Shown: positions 23,301 through 41,642 of the stretch, piece after piece
Layout: each line of letters opens with the position of its first letter
Position numbering within the stretch: the stretch's first letter is position 1
Source: Strigops habroptila
Lineage: Eukaryota; Chordata; Aves; Psittaciformes; Psittacidae
Assembly (NCBI RefSeq): GCF_004027225.2
Contig: NC_046358.1
Span: 257,001 to 321,000, forward strand
DNA: 64,000 bases
Reading direction: 5' to 3'
Program-made: the position numbers and the translations under genes
Notes under the pieces: generated by a model
What the model was told of the DNA's origin: nothing
What the model saw: the letters and a program-made list of their open reading frames with translations, nothing else
Database searches by the model: none

Positions 23301-25041
23301 CACCACCATGACGGTGGTGGATGTCCTCTGCTCTGGAGCCAGGCTGAGAGAGCTGGGCTGGGGCAGCCTGGAGAAGAGAAGGCTCCTGAAGGGGAGACCT
23401 TAGAGCAGCTCCAGTGCCTAAAGGGGCTCCAGGAAACCTGGAGAGGGGCTTTGGACAAGGGCCTGTAGGGACAGGACAAGGGGAATGGCTTTAACCCGCC
23501 AGAGGGGAGATTGAGATGAGCTCTGAGGTAGAAGCTCTTCCCTGTGAGGGTGCTGAGGCGCTGGCACAGGGTGCCCAGAGAAGCTGTGGCTGCCCCATCC
23601 CTGGCAGTGTTCAAGGCCAGGTTGGACACAGGGGCTCGGAGCAACCTGCTCTAGTGGAAGGTGTCCCTGCCAGCGGCAGGGGGTTGGAACTGGAGGAGCT
23701 TTAAGGTCCCTTCCAACCCAAACCACTTCGGGATTCTGTGACTTAACCATCCTGAAGACCAGGGCCAAGGAACGGCCCCAAGCCTGGCTGGAAAAGGAGG
23801 AGCAGCAGGAACAGGGACTCCTGTGCCCAGTCTGGCCTGGCACAGATAAGCAGAACAGAGGGGTGAGAGCAGCAGGCACCAGCACTACCTACGCTGAGAG
23901 CTTGGCTCTCGCAGCACAGAAAAGGACAAGGGAAGTGATGGAGGTGTTACCTGAAGTCCGGGATGCCGCTGGGGGTGCTGATCCCAGCTCCAGCCATCAC
24001 CACCACTCGGCGACATTCCTTCTTCCGCATGAGCTCTGCCACATCCCGCAGGGTCAGCCGCTGCTTCCCACCATCATCTCCCCACCCGCCCAGCCCCAGA
24101 ATGGCTCCGGCAGCTGCCGACAAGGAGAAGGGCCTTGTCCCTGGGATCCTGCTTGGAACAGGGAGGAAGCACAGCATGGACTGACAGCGACTCAGCCGCA
24201 ACCTGCTTCGGGGGCAAACCTCCCCAGGGCTTCTGTCTGTCCAGTCCACACCCCAGGAGCAGGTATTTCCATTCTGCTCTTATGAGGATCTAAAATACAT
24301 CACTGGTACCCTGGGAGAGGGGTGTGTGGTCAGGGGTGGATGCAGGGCTGTGGGAACGGTCGTGCTGGGGCTCCCAAGTTGATTTCTGCTGCTCTGGGGA
24401 TACAGAACACTCTTTCCTCTGTGCTCAGTTCAAGAGGTTCCCGCGGGGTGATGCTGTCACCGGAGAACGACGCTGCCCCGGTTAACAGCAGCACGTGTCA
24501 ATGTCAGCGGCCGGTGCCAGAGGAGCCGCGGGGCAGCACCGGGGCTGAACCGTCACCGCCGGCGCTCGCCGGGACAGGAGCAGCCCGGGGGAAGGGGAAG
24601 CGCCAGGCGGGAGCCGCCAGGCCTCGGCACCGTGTTAAGGCCACGGCTCTGCCCCACTGACCGTGCTCCGGGGCTGCACCCGCAGCCGGTGTCCCCAGTG
24701 GATCCCCGCTCCCCCGGGCCTGGCTCACAGCTGGACCAGAGGGGATCTCCCCGGCCCCGCGCTCCCACCCCGACAGCCCGTCCCGTCCCTCCCGTGTCCC
24801 GGCCCCGACCAGCGGCCGCACGTACCTGCGAGCCGCGGGGCCCGCCGCGCTGCCCGCGGCGCTGAGCGGGAGCCGGGCCGGGCCGGCGCCCCCCCCGCGG
24901 CCGCGCTCCCGCAGGCTCCGCCAGGCTGCAAGAGAAGAGCCGGTGAGCGGGGAGCCCCGGAGCGACCCCCCCGGTATCCCCATCCCGCCCCGCCCCGCGC
25001 TCACCGGCCGCCAGCAGCCCGCGCCGCGCGCCCCGCTCCAT
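20370..25041 (-). CDS. SIRT3: SIRT3, mitochondrial NAD-dependent protein deacylase
   Basis: Removes acetyl groups from mitochondrial enzymes using NAD+. Eight exons on the minus strand: 25005–25041, 24826–24925, 23951–24148, 23027–23259, 22776–22876, 22450–22611, 21897–22106 and 20370–20390. Total length is 353 residues (human 399). The N-terminus [20 protein letters not shown] is Arg-rich without acidic clusters early on, fitting a mitochondrial presequence. The NAD motif [14 protein letters not shown] starts at Gly99, TQNIDGLER follows, and the catalytic His is 202 in VEAHGTFA. The zinc cysteines are 210, 213, 234 and 237. These equal human His248 and Cys256/259/280/283 with a constant offset of 46. 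The last exon adds only LDAKFK. Exon 6 uses the weak donor GAG|GTCTGG. The exon 3 acceptor (24149–24150) was chosen because it has a pyrimidine tract and fits the phase. Confidence 0.95.
20391..21896 (-). other. SIRT3 last intron
   Basis: A 1.5-kb intron before the six-codon last coding exon. No repeat family or second gene is recognised in it. Confidence 0.6.
23328..23744 (+). mobile_element. CR1 LINE fragment, about 415 bp
   Basis: Fills most of the SIRT3 intron between exons 3 and 4, in antisense to the gene. It runs from GAGAGAGCTGGGCTGGGGCA to the tail GGGATTCTGTGA and carries the GGGTGCCCAGAG subtype. Confidence 0.95.
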
Positions 25042-25345
25042 GGCCGGGCACCCCGCGCCGCGCTACCGCACTGCCCCGAGTAGCCGCGCCCGGCGCCGCC
25101 GCCGCGTCCCGCCCGCGCCCGGCCCCGCTCTGCGCCCCGCCCGGGGCCGGTGCGGGGGGCCCGGGGGGTCCCTGCTGGGGGGGGTGTGTGTGTGTGCGGG
25201 ATGCGTTGCCATGGTTACCGCGGTGCGGGTACCGCGGGGGGGGATCACCGCGGGGCCCTACGGTACCCGGCGTGCCCCGCGCGGGCCGGAAGTGAGTGTG
25301 CAGCTCCGGAGCGCGGCTGCGGCTGGCAGCGGGGCCGGTGCCGCC
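25042..25345. promoter_or_regulatory. SIRT3/PSMD13 bidirectional promoter
   Basis: Only 304 bp separate the two start codons, inside a CpG island of about 24.5–25.6 kb without a TATA box. The arrangement is known in mammals. Visible motifs are an ETS/GABP site CCGGAAGTG at 25286–25294 and an RFX X-box-like palindrome GTTGCCATGGTTAC at 25205–25218, one base off the consensus. ETS sites are typical of promoters for mitochondrial and proteasome genes. Confidence 0.85.
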
Positions 25346-33206
<7,861 letters not shown>

Positions 33207-33285
33207 AGCACCCTGCACTGCCCCGGGAGAGGGAATCCTGCTGCTCCTGGCGCCAGCAGCACTCAGACCACTGACTCTGTACTGC

Positions 33286-33291
33286 ATTAAA
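33286..33291 (+). terminator. PSMD13: PSMD13 proximal poly(A) signal (ATTAAA)
   Basis: ATTAAA 80 bp after the stop codon, a common variant hexamer. A canonical AATAAA at 33797–33802 is a possible distal site. Confidence 0.65.
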
Positions 33292-33796
33292 CTGGGGGGT
33301 GGGCAGAGGGGGGAGCAGCTCCTGAGGCTTGTTGGGAGGAGTAAGTGGCCTTTTGCTGTGTGACCCTTTGGTGCTTGGAGTCGAGATTTCCCTGATCGCT
33401 CACACGGGTGGCACTGACCTGGGGGCTCCCATCCTGCTCTGGGAAAGGGGTTCATTCATCACACTGCTGTGGGAGGATGGTGCTGGTGCCTGTCACGGAG
33501 CAGAGGCTGTTTGCTGGGGAAGGGGCAGCAGAAGCTCCTTTACAGGAGCTGGAGCGGTGCCTGGCGTTGTACCTGGTGTTAGGGGGTGGTACTGGCCTTA
33601 GGAGGGCACAGCTCCCCCTGCCCTGCAGCAGCCAGAAACCAGCCTCTTCCTCCTGCCCGTCCTCCAGCCCCTCCTCACTGCGGCAGAGGGAGGGTTTGCT
33701 CCACCAGAAGGTTTTCCCGGGATTCCCGTGCAGTGGAAGAGGTTCCTCCCCTTGGGGTGGTTGTGTGTTACCAGCACGGCTCCCGTGAGGCGCTGG

Positions 33797-33802
33797 AATA
33801 AA
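33797..33802 (+). terminator. PSMD13: Possible distal PSMD13 poly(A) signal
   Basis: AATAAA about 590 bp past the stop, followed by a GT-rich stretch (TGTGTCTGTGTTTGTG) typical of downstream elements. Confidence 0.55.
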
Positions 33803-35703
33803 CTTCTCTGCCTTCCCTTTCCCCTGCTCTGTGTCTGTGTTTGTGTCTCCAGCACTTGCATTGAGCCTCTGGTGTGTTTGACTTCCTTTTACGTTTCATG
33901 TTACAAACCCCTCTGTGCAAGAACAACAGATTTACACAGCCCCTTACCACCAGCGGGGTTAGCATGTCACGCAGTGAGTAGCACCTTGTGCTCTGCTGTC
34001 AGGTTCCTTTCTCTGGGGCAAGATGTAGTCCTGGTGCTTGGGAAAACATTACTCATGGAAAAGCCCTAAATGAGGCCGGAGACAAGGAGGTTTTGTTCTC
34101 TTTTGCCTCTTAACAACTGCTCTCAAAGCTTTTGTAATGGGATTGTTTTTCCCAACCATGTCTTCACAGGGATGGAAGGTAATTGTGCACCTGAGAGCTG
34201 GAAACACAGATCTGAACTGGGGATACCTCTGAGTACTCCTAATTGTAAGGCAGCAATTGCAAACTGCACCGAGGTTTGAACAGTGGCTTTAAATTAGCTA
34301 AAATAGAGTCACAGGATGATTCTCCTCAGGGTCTAAGTGGATGTTTCAGTCCTGCACCCACGTGTCCATGGTCAGTTCTTGTGTCACCCGTTCAGTTACC
34401 GCTGTGGTTCAGGAGCTCTGCTTGCCTGATCTCTGGGTCACTACAAAGTGTCTCTGGGGCTTTGACTTCTGTGCTTTTCGTGCCTCACTGCCTGGGCGCG
34501 GGGGGGTTTGTGCCAGCAGTGGCCAAAAGGAAGCTCGTGGCTGATCCTGGACCCGCTCTGCAGGCGCAGAGGGAGGCTTGAGGGTTTGAAAGCCAACACA
34601 CACATCACACTGCCAGCCCCTGGGCCTGGTCACCCACCGCCCCTCTACCCTCTGTGGCCTGAACCTCTTCCTGGCTGGGGCTCAGCTCCAGTTCGGTCTC
34701 TCCCTGCCCAGCCCCTCGGTGGTGGTTCTGCTCTGCCCGTGCAGGTCCCACTGTTGAGGGTGTGTGAACCCCGATGTTTCCTTTTCCTGTGCTGGGCACT
34801 GGGACATTCCCTCCTCCACGCTCCCCCTTGTGCTCCACAGCCCGCTCCGGGTGGCACTGACCTCAGGGGAGCAGGAGGAGGAGACACGTGTGATGGGGAC
34901 AACACTGCTCTATTTCATAGCTACGGATGGAAAAGGGCTTTAAGAAGCTCCATCTTCTTGCTGGAGTCACATCACTGCAGGTGAGGAGTGAAGGAAATGC
35001 CACCAGCGCAGCAGAGCTCAGGCACCGGGGCTGCTGCTGCTCTAATGAGCATCAGAACCTGGAGCTTCATGTTGAAATGGAGCTGGTCTCCTGGGGGGGC
35101 TCTGACAAACCCACTTGTTCTGTGGGAGCTAGGCTTGGATGCTGGTTTGAGCCGTGCACTGAGGTGAGGTGAGGTGAAGCTCCTTGAGCTGTGGCTGTTT
35201 CAGAGGTTTTCCAGGATATCTGGAGCGTTGTTTGTTCCCAAAGCCCTGTGTGGGAGCTGCTGCTGCTGCTTCCCTGACAGGTAACGTGGGAAATGAGCTG
35301 TGTTTGGGGCTGGAAGGGCTTCGTGCAGGAAGAGGACAAGTCAGGTGTGCAGCCCCTGCTCTGGGCCACTGTAAATGTCACTGCAGCCTTTGAGTATTTC
35401 TTTGCTGGAATTTAACCTGATTTTGCTCCCTTGTCAGTGCTGTGAGTGGCTCCTGGTGTCCTCTGCTGCAAGTGTGTGAGGTAAGAACCCAGCTCCATAG
35501 GAAACCACAGCTCCGGGCTGGAGCCTGCTGCAGCCTCACAAAGGAATCACCTTTGTGGAGCCACAGAATGAACCAGGTTGGAAAAGACCTTCAAGATCAT
35601 TGAGTCCACTGCCAAGGCCACTGCTAAGCCCTGAGCAGGATTACACATCAGTGCCCTATGGACAAGCTGAAGCAAACCCAACACCCTCAATGTGAACATG
35701 AAC
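33803..35703. other. PSMD13–COX8 convergent intergenic region
   Basis: No gene is recognised here. It holds one short CR1 piece near 35560. Confidence 0.55.
35560..35660 (-). mobile_element. CR1 LINE fragment, short
   Basis: CACAGAATGAACCAGGTTGG, AAAAGACCTTCAAGATCATT and GCCAAGGCCACTGCTAAGCC match the reversed 3' part of a CR1 of the second subtype. Confidence 0.8.
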
Positions 35704-35709
35704 TTTAAT
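35704..35709 (-). terminator. COX8 poly(A) signal (ATTAAA)
   Basis: Minus-strand ATTAAA about 100 bp after the COX8 stop. Confidence 0.65.
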
Positions 35710-35807
35710 GAGCAAACCCCGAGGGCTCCCTTTTGGCGAAGCTCCGTCCTGTGGCCTTGGTTCCACTCATGTTTGCTCTCACCAGAGTGCGGGTGGTTCT
35801 TTGCTCC

Positions 35808-36984
35808 TCACTCGGGTCTGCTCTTGTAGTTCTCGATGTTTCCCAGGACCCAGGCTGTTGGGAGCAGGAAGCATCCGCACATGATGGAAAATGCAATGAC
35901 TTGTTCCTGCGGTGGAGGAGACACAGAGGGTCCGTGAGATGGAAGGAAGGAAGGAAGGGTCGGTGGGAGGGGAGGGTCAATGGCACAGCAGGGTTGGTGG
36001 CTCAGCTCCGTGACGGCCGCCTTGTCCCTCGCTGGGGACTCAGCAGCTCGTGACCATGCCTGGGCCGCGGGCCTGGGCTCAGCTTCCAGCAGCAGCTGTG
36101 CCTGACTTTGAGATGACTTTGAGATGACTTTGAGTGTGAGCTGCTGCCACCGGCGCCCCTGGCACTGAACCCCTCGTGCTGCCACCTCTGCCTTTATTTG
36201 CCCACGGAGAGGCTCCAGGGCTGGGAAGCGCTTTGGTGCAGACCCTGGGGGGCAGCGGGGGATAAACCCCTCGAGCAGGGGGTGGAAGCAGCTGGGGTTT
36301 ATGGTGTAAAGCTCCTTCTCCGAGCTCCTGTCACCCAGCCTGGGGGGTCTCGTAGGACGCAGGGAGCCAGGGCGGCAGCAGACCATGTCCCTGCCTGTGG
36401 GGACACCGGCTCTGGGGTGAGTGTCCCATGGAGGGGGGACGGGGCTGTCCCTGTGTGGGCTGGGGGCTGCTGCCACCCCCTCCCCGGGTCCTTGGCGGTG
36501 CCGTGGCTTTGCTTCCCTGTAGCAGGTCCCTAAACCCCAGAGGGTGAAACAGGGCCTCAAAGGATGGAATCAAATAGGAGGAGGAGCCTGAAGGGGGGAG
36601 CAGGGGGTGCACACGCTGCGGGGTGCAGCCCGGAGCTTGTGCTGCTGGGGGAGCACCGGTCCTCCTTCCATCCTCCCCTTTTGCCTAAGAACCCCCCAAA
36701 ACCAGTTTGCTGTAATGCAGAGGGGGCTTGTGCCCCTCTGACGGGGCGTCCCTGGAGCTGGAGTCCCCCCTTTGCCCCCTCTGTCGGGGCGTCCCTGGAG
36801 CTGGAGTCCCCCCTTTGTGCCCCTCTGACGGGGCGTCCCTGGAGCTACCCTCCCCGCCTCCCCGTGTACTCACGGCAGCCGAGAGCGGGTGCTCGGGCGG
36901 TTTGGAGGTGATGTGCGCTCGGGGGACCCGCAGGGGCCGCAGCAGCGTCGCCAGGAGCCGGGAGCCGCGCTGGAGGCCGGGCAT
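35808..36984 (-). CDS. COX8B: Cytochrome c oxidase subunit 8, heart/B type
   Basis: Smallest nuclear-encoded subunit of complex IV, in the inner mitochondrial membrane. Two exons, 36874–36984 and 35808–35906, joined at GCC|GTGAGT and CAG|GAACAA. They encode 69 residues, the usual length. The presequence MPGLQRGSRLLATLLRPLRV is Arg/Leu-rich. The mature start at about residue 25 reads ITSKPPEHPLSAAEQ, close to the IHSKPP of the COX8B (heart, COX8H) form rather than the COX8A form. One transmembrane helix (about residues 40–60, IAFSIMCGCFLLPTAWVLGN) leads to the conserved tail NIENYKSRPE. The gene lies between PSMD13 and PGGHG, where human has the pseudogene COX8BP. B-type assignment rests on motif and synteny. 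The start lies in a CpG-rich stretch (36880–37090). Confidence 0.88.
36727..36850. repeat. 45-bp minisatellite in the COX8 intron, 3 copies
   Basis: Two complete and one partial unit of GGGGCGTCCCTGGAGCTGGA followed by GTCCCCCCTTTG and CCCCTCTG. It lies directly next to the exon 1 donor side. Confidence 0.9.
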
Positions 36985-37614
36985 GGCGCTGGCACACGGG
37001 GACGCGGCTCCTCGCACTGCAGCTGCCCGGCCCGTCACCGCCGTCACCCGTGTCACCGGGCCGCCCCCGGAGCGCGGCCGCCGCTCTAAAGGGCGCAGCA
37101 GCCCCATGACCTGCGCAGGAGCTTGTCCCGGTCGCTCACTGCTCCTTTAGTTCTTATCCTCAGCAGCACCCAACTGTCCATATCTCCGAGGTCAAAACCT
37201 GCATCCCCAGCCAGCAAGGTGGGACCTCTCCATGATGCTCTGTGTGATCTCCTCTCTGGCTTGTTAAAACCTGTAACACTCAAACCACAATGTATTGGTT
37301 TAAGCTGTTGCAGATCTGATGCCCGACACTGACCTTGCTCGTCCAGTCCATGGTAACAGCTTCTCTGTCTTCCTTCACTGCCCAGTGTTTGCACCAGGTC
37401 AAACCCCCATGTGCCTCGGGCTCCTCCTTCCGTAGTGGTGAGCGTCCAGTGGCCATGGACCATCAGGCAGGTCTGTTACAGGTGTTGGGTCAAGCTGGGC
37501 TGGAGTTTGCAACAGCAACTCCCAACCTGCCCCCACTTGAGAGCAGGAATGGCGGAAAGCCTCGAGCCGGGGTCTTGTTGCATTGAGGTGGGGATGCGCG
37601 TCAGTGGGAGCAGT

Positions 37615-38100
37615 CAGAATCCCAGAGTGGTTTGTGTTGGAAGGACCTTAAAGCTCCTCCAGCTCCAACCCCTGCCACGGGCAGGGACACCTTCCACTAG
37701 AGCAGGTTGCTCCAAGCCCCTGTGTCCAACCTGGCCTTGAACACTGCCAGGGATGGGGCAGCCACAGCTTCTCTGGGAAAAGTCTGTGCCAGCGCCTCAG
37801 CACCCTCACAGGGAAGAGCTTCTGCCTCAGAGCTCATCCCAATCTCCCCTCTGGCAGGTTAAAGCCATTCCCCTTGGCCTGTCCCTACAGGCCCTTGTCC
37901 AAAGCCCCTCTCCAGGTTTCCTGGAGCCCCTTTAGGCACTGGAGCTGCTCTAAGGTCTCCCCTTCAGGAGCCTTCTCTTCTCCAGGCTGCCCCAGCCCAG
38001 CTCTCTCAGCCTGGCTCCAGAGCAGAGCTGCTCCAGCCCTCGCAGCAGCTCCGGGGCCTCCTCTGGGCTCGCTCCAACAGCTCCACATCCTTCTGGTGCC
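37615..38100 (-). mobile_element. CR1 LINE fragment, about 485 bp
   Basis: Reverse-complement CR1 from GAATCCCAGAGTGGTTTGTG through TCCACATCCTTCTGGTGCC. It has the variant CTGGGAAAAGTCTGTGCC shared with the copies at 39763 and 61813. Confidence 0.95.
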
Positions 38101-39074
38101 CTTTCAGCTTCAACACATGCCCGCCGTGCTGGATGACCCGGCCATGTCCTCCTCTCCCTTAAACAGCTCCACTGGAAGTTTGCAGGATTTGCATCGACCT
38201 GCCTGGAGTTCTCCTTCCCGGAGTCGGGAATGCGCCTTCCTCTCTCTGGCTCCCCTTGCAGCTCCGGGGGTTCAGGGTCACAGGAGGCTCTTCTGCAGGA
38301 TGAGGTGGGCTCTGGTCTTCAGCAGGAGGTCACAGCTCTTTGCCCAGGACAGCTTCTCAGGAAGGAGTAGTTTTACCCCTGTTCAGCATCAGGTGCTGTG
38401 GCTTGGCCATGGCTTTTAGAGGAGGTACTGGCAGCAATAGGATGGATCCAGCGAGGCTCTGCCATGCAGGGAGCATCCTGCTCTTCAGCTGCTGTCCTGG
38501 AAGCTGGGGAGCAGAAGCCCGGGAGCAGCCGGTGCAGGGAGCTCTTTGCCCCTTCCCACCCTTGTTTTGATGAGGAGGCGACCCAGCAGCTCCTTTTCTT
38601 CTCCCAGACACTCGCTGCTGCTCCTCCTTTCCTCAGCTTCCTCCCCGCATCTTTTCTGGCAGGAAAAAGCTGCTCCAGGACACGTGTGTCTGGGGAAACG
38701 CTCCCTTTGGTGCTACTGAGCGCGGCAGGACCCAGAGATCATACAAACATGGCCTTTATCTGTGCTCCTCAGACCCTTCCTACCAGCTCACACCAGTTTC
38801 CAGTGTGGTCTCAGACCTTCCCAGCCCAGTCACTGTCTGTGTCTGTTCTCCTGGGGGCTGAGGGGTGGCTTCAGGGGCTCATCCCACCTCGCTCAGGAGG
38901 GAGCAGTGAGGAACCTTCCTGTTCCCCTTCCCCGCACAGCACCAGCACAGACACGGTGCCTGCGCTGGGGAAGGGCATGTTCCTTCCCTAACGCTGATGG
39001 CAGCTTTGCTGCAGTTGGGCATTGGCTTTTCTGTGGGTTTAGAGAGAGGAGAACAGGCTGCCTGACAGAAGGTT

Positions 39075-39378
39075 GTGGTGAGGTGGGGTCGGTCTCTGCT
39101 CCCAAGGAACAAGGGATGGGACAAGAGGAAACGGCCTCAAGCTGCACCAGGGCAGGTTTAGATGGAGCTGAGGAACAATTCCTTCCCCAGAGGGTGCTCA
39201 GGCATTGGAACAGGCTGCCCAGGGCAGGGCTGGAGTCACCGTCCCTGCAAGTGTTCACACCCCGTGTAGCCGAGGCCTCAGTGCCATGGGTTAGTGGTGG
39301 CCTTGGCAGTGCTGGGGAATGGTTGGACTTAATGAGCTTAAAGGTCTTTTCCAACCTGGTTGATTACATGCTTCTATG
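39075..39378 (+). mobile_element. CR1 LINE fragment (second subtype)
   Basis: Contains GGAACAAGGGATGGGACAAG, GGAACAGGCTGCCCAGGGCA, GGCCTTGGCAGTGCTGGGGA and AAGGTCTTTTCCAACCTGG with a degraded octamer end. Confidence 0.93.
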
Positions 39379-39762
39379 TGCAGTGTCTATCCTATGAATG
39401 CTGGCTCTCCCATAAGCTAATCCCCCTCCCTGAGCACGGGGCAGGGGCTCAGTGTCCGACTGCAGCATTCTCCGTGTCTGCCCTGGCCACAGGGAGAGGA
39501 CCAGAAACCTTCGTGCTGAGCGGTCTGTGTCTGCAAGGACCAGACACACTGATGTGATGCCCCTCTGGCACATGATGGGGCTGAGTGGGGGCCTTGAAGA
39601 TGTTCCCATTGCAGGAGTGTGGAGGCTGATGGGTAGAAGCTGGAAAACAAGGAAGGCTTTGGGATAGAAGAGACATAGGATCAAGTCCTATAGTGGATTT
39701 GGAAGCCTCCATCTTCTGGTGAGCTGGAGGCATGTCTGGGATTCAGGGGAATATCCGTTTAT

Positions 39763-40131
39763 TGCCTGGAGAAGAGAAGACTCCTGAAGGGGAGACCTTA
39801 GAGCAGCTCCAGTGCCTAAAGGGGCTCCAGGAAACCTGGAGAGGGGCTTTGGACAAGGGCCTGCAGGGACAGGCCAAGGGGAATGGCTTTAACCTGCCAG
39901 AGGGGAGACTGAGATGAGCTCTGAGGCAGAAGCTCTTCCCTGTGAGGGTGCTGAGGCGCTGGCACAGACTTTTCCCAGAGAAGCTGTGGCTGCCCCATCC
40001 CTGGCAGTGTTCAAGGCCAGGTTGGACACAGGGGCTTGGAGCAACCTGCTCTAGTGGAAGGTGTCCCTGCCCGTGGCAGGGGTTTTAACTAGAAGGTCCC
40101 TTCCAACCCAAACCATTCTCTAGTTCTATGA
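39763..40131 (+). mobile_element. CR1 LINE fragment, about 370 bp
   Basis: Runs from GCCTGGAGAAGAGAAGACTC to GGTCCCTTCCAACCCAAACC and TTCTATGA. It carries the ACTTTTCCCAGAG variant and forms an inverted pair with the copy at 37615–38100. Confidence 0.95.
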
Positions 40132-41049
40132 CCTGTTCCTCTCTGGGGACATCTCGGTGAAACGCTGCTCTGTCCACGACAGGCCTGTGGAAGCAGCAGG
40201 AGATGTTAAGCGGGGCTGGGTGCCAGCAGCCCCCTGTGGTGGGGGATACTGGAGCAGGGGGTGCGGGTGCTGGAGCAGGGTGCTCGCTGGCACTGGTACA
40301 ACACTGGTTCATGCTGCAGCCGGGTCATGGGAAGGAAACGGGAAACTGAAGCCAAAGCTGGAACCCGGCTCCGTTCCCTCCGCAGGCACATGAGCAGCAG
40401 GGTCAGGGCGTGCAGGGGACAAAGCGCCGTTGTCTCCTCCGGGGCGCTGCTGCATTGCTCGGGCGAGTTTGGGATCACAAATCACGGGAGGCTGTTCCTG
40501 TGTCGGTTCCTCCTTCCCCGCGGGGCAGCCCCGGCCCCGCTCCCGCCGCTCTGAGCCCCTGGGACGGCACCTTCACCTCCGCGCTCGGTTTAACCATTAT
40601 TGGCTGTTTAAGCAGGGAAAAAAGTTGTTTCCTTCCTTCTCCGTTGGGCAACTTCCGTCCCCCCCCCCCCGCGGAGCCCCCAGAGCAGCGTCTGCCTGCG
40701 CGGCCGGAGCCCGCCCGGACCCAGGCTGGAGCCAGGATAGGACCCAGGCTGGACCGAGCCTCTCCTCGGTGCTGCTCCCTTTGGATTCGCCTTTGTTTGG
40801 GTTGGAGTTTCCTGGGGGCAGAGCAGGGTTTTCTCCCCGTTCAACCCTGGTGCGAGGAAACCACCAGCCCCGGGGGCCGACACCAGCCGCTGCTCTCAGG
40901 GAGGGCTTTTGGGGTGCTGCCAGTCCGGGCCGCGCTTCCAGCTCCACTTGGGGTGTCTCTTGGTGCCTTACTTTATCCTTTCTGTGTTACTGTAGTGCTT
41001 AGCGGTGCCTGCACCAGCTGCGGCTCCCTTCTGTAAAGTACCTTTTGTA

Positions 41050-41125
41050 CGTGCTATATCTTTATATATCTTTAAACATATAAATATATATAAAGATATA
41101 TATTTATATATATAGTTATAAAAAT
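41050..41125. repeat. AT-rich simple repeat
   Basis: A TATATA/TTTATATA-rich stretch of about 75 bp, in strong contrast to the GC-rich surroundings. It is upstream of PGGHG. Confidence 0.9.
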
Positions 41126-41642
41126 GCCTTACCCTAGAAGCCAGTAACTGAGGATGAGCTCGAGGTGCAGGAGTGAGGGGGAGCACGGGGGGGCAGTGAG
41201 CTGGGAGCTGCTAAGGCCACGCAACAGTGTTTAATAGCCTGGGAGGAAGAGGAGGGAAGAAGAGGAAGGTGTCTGGGTTGTGTTGGTGAGACCCTGTCAC
41301 GGAGAAGGCAGCAGAAGAGGAAGAGGGGGGGAACTGGAGAAGCGCTGAAGCCAGTGGTGGTGGGTGAGGTTTGGGTGAGGTTTGGGTGAGCTGGAGGAGC
41401 CCCTCGCATGGCTGGAGGTGGTTGGAATGAAGAGGAACAAAGGGAGCTGCAGGAGGAGGGAATGTGCTTGCCCCGGTGCGGGGATGGAGGAGATGGGGTT
41501 GGAAGGGACACCCAAAGCAGTGGGGACCGCGGGATGGTGCCAGGGCTGGAGGTGGCCCCGCTTGCGGCTGGTGGGCACGCTCGGCGCCGCTCTGCCCCTT
41601 CCCCCCTGCCCTGACCCTGTTGTGCTGCAGCTCGGTGGCGCG

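Larger units (their letters stand above)
37085..41630. other. COX8–PGGHG divergent region with PGGHG 5' promoter
   Basis: It holds three CR1 fragments (listed separately), a GC-rich block at 40400–40960 with many CpGs that is the likely PGGHG promoter or first non-coding exon, and an AT-rich simple repeat. No gene is recognised. NLRP6, found near here in mammals, is not seen. Confidence 0.6.

Noticed and set aside
38398-38991. Plus-strand frame of 197 codons upstream of PGGHG
   Set aside because: No family resemblance and no splice or promoter context. It lies between CR1 copies.
33803-41630. NLRP6 gene expected from mammalian synteny
   Set aside because: No NACHT or leucine-rich repeat motif appears on either strand in this interval.
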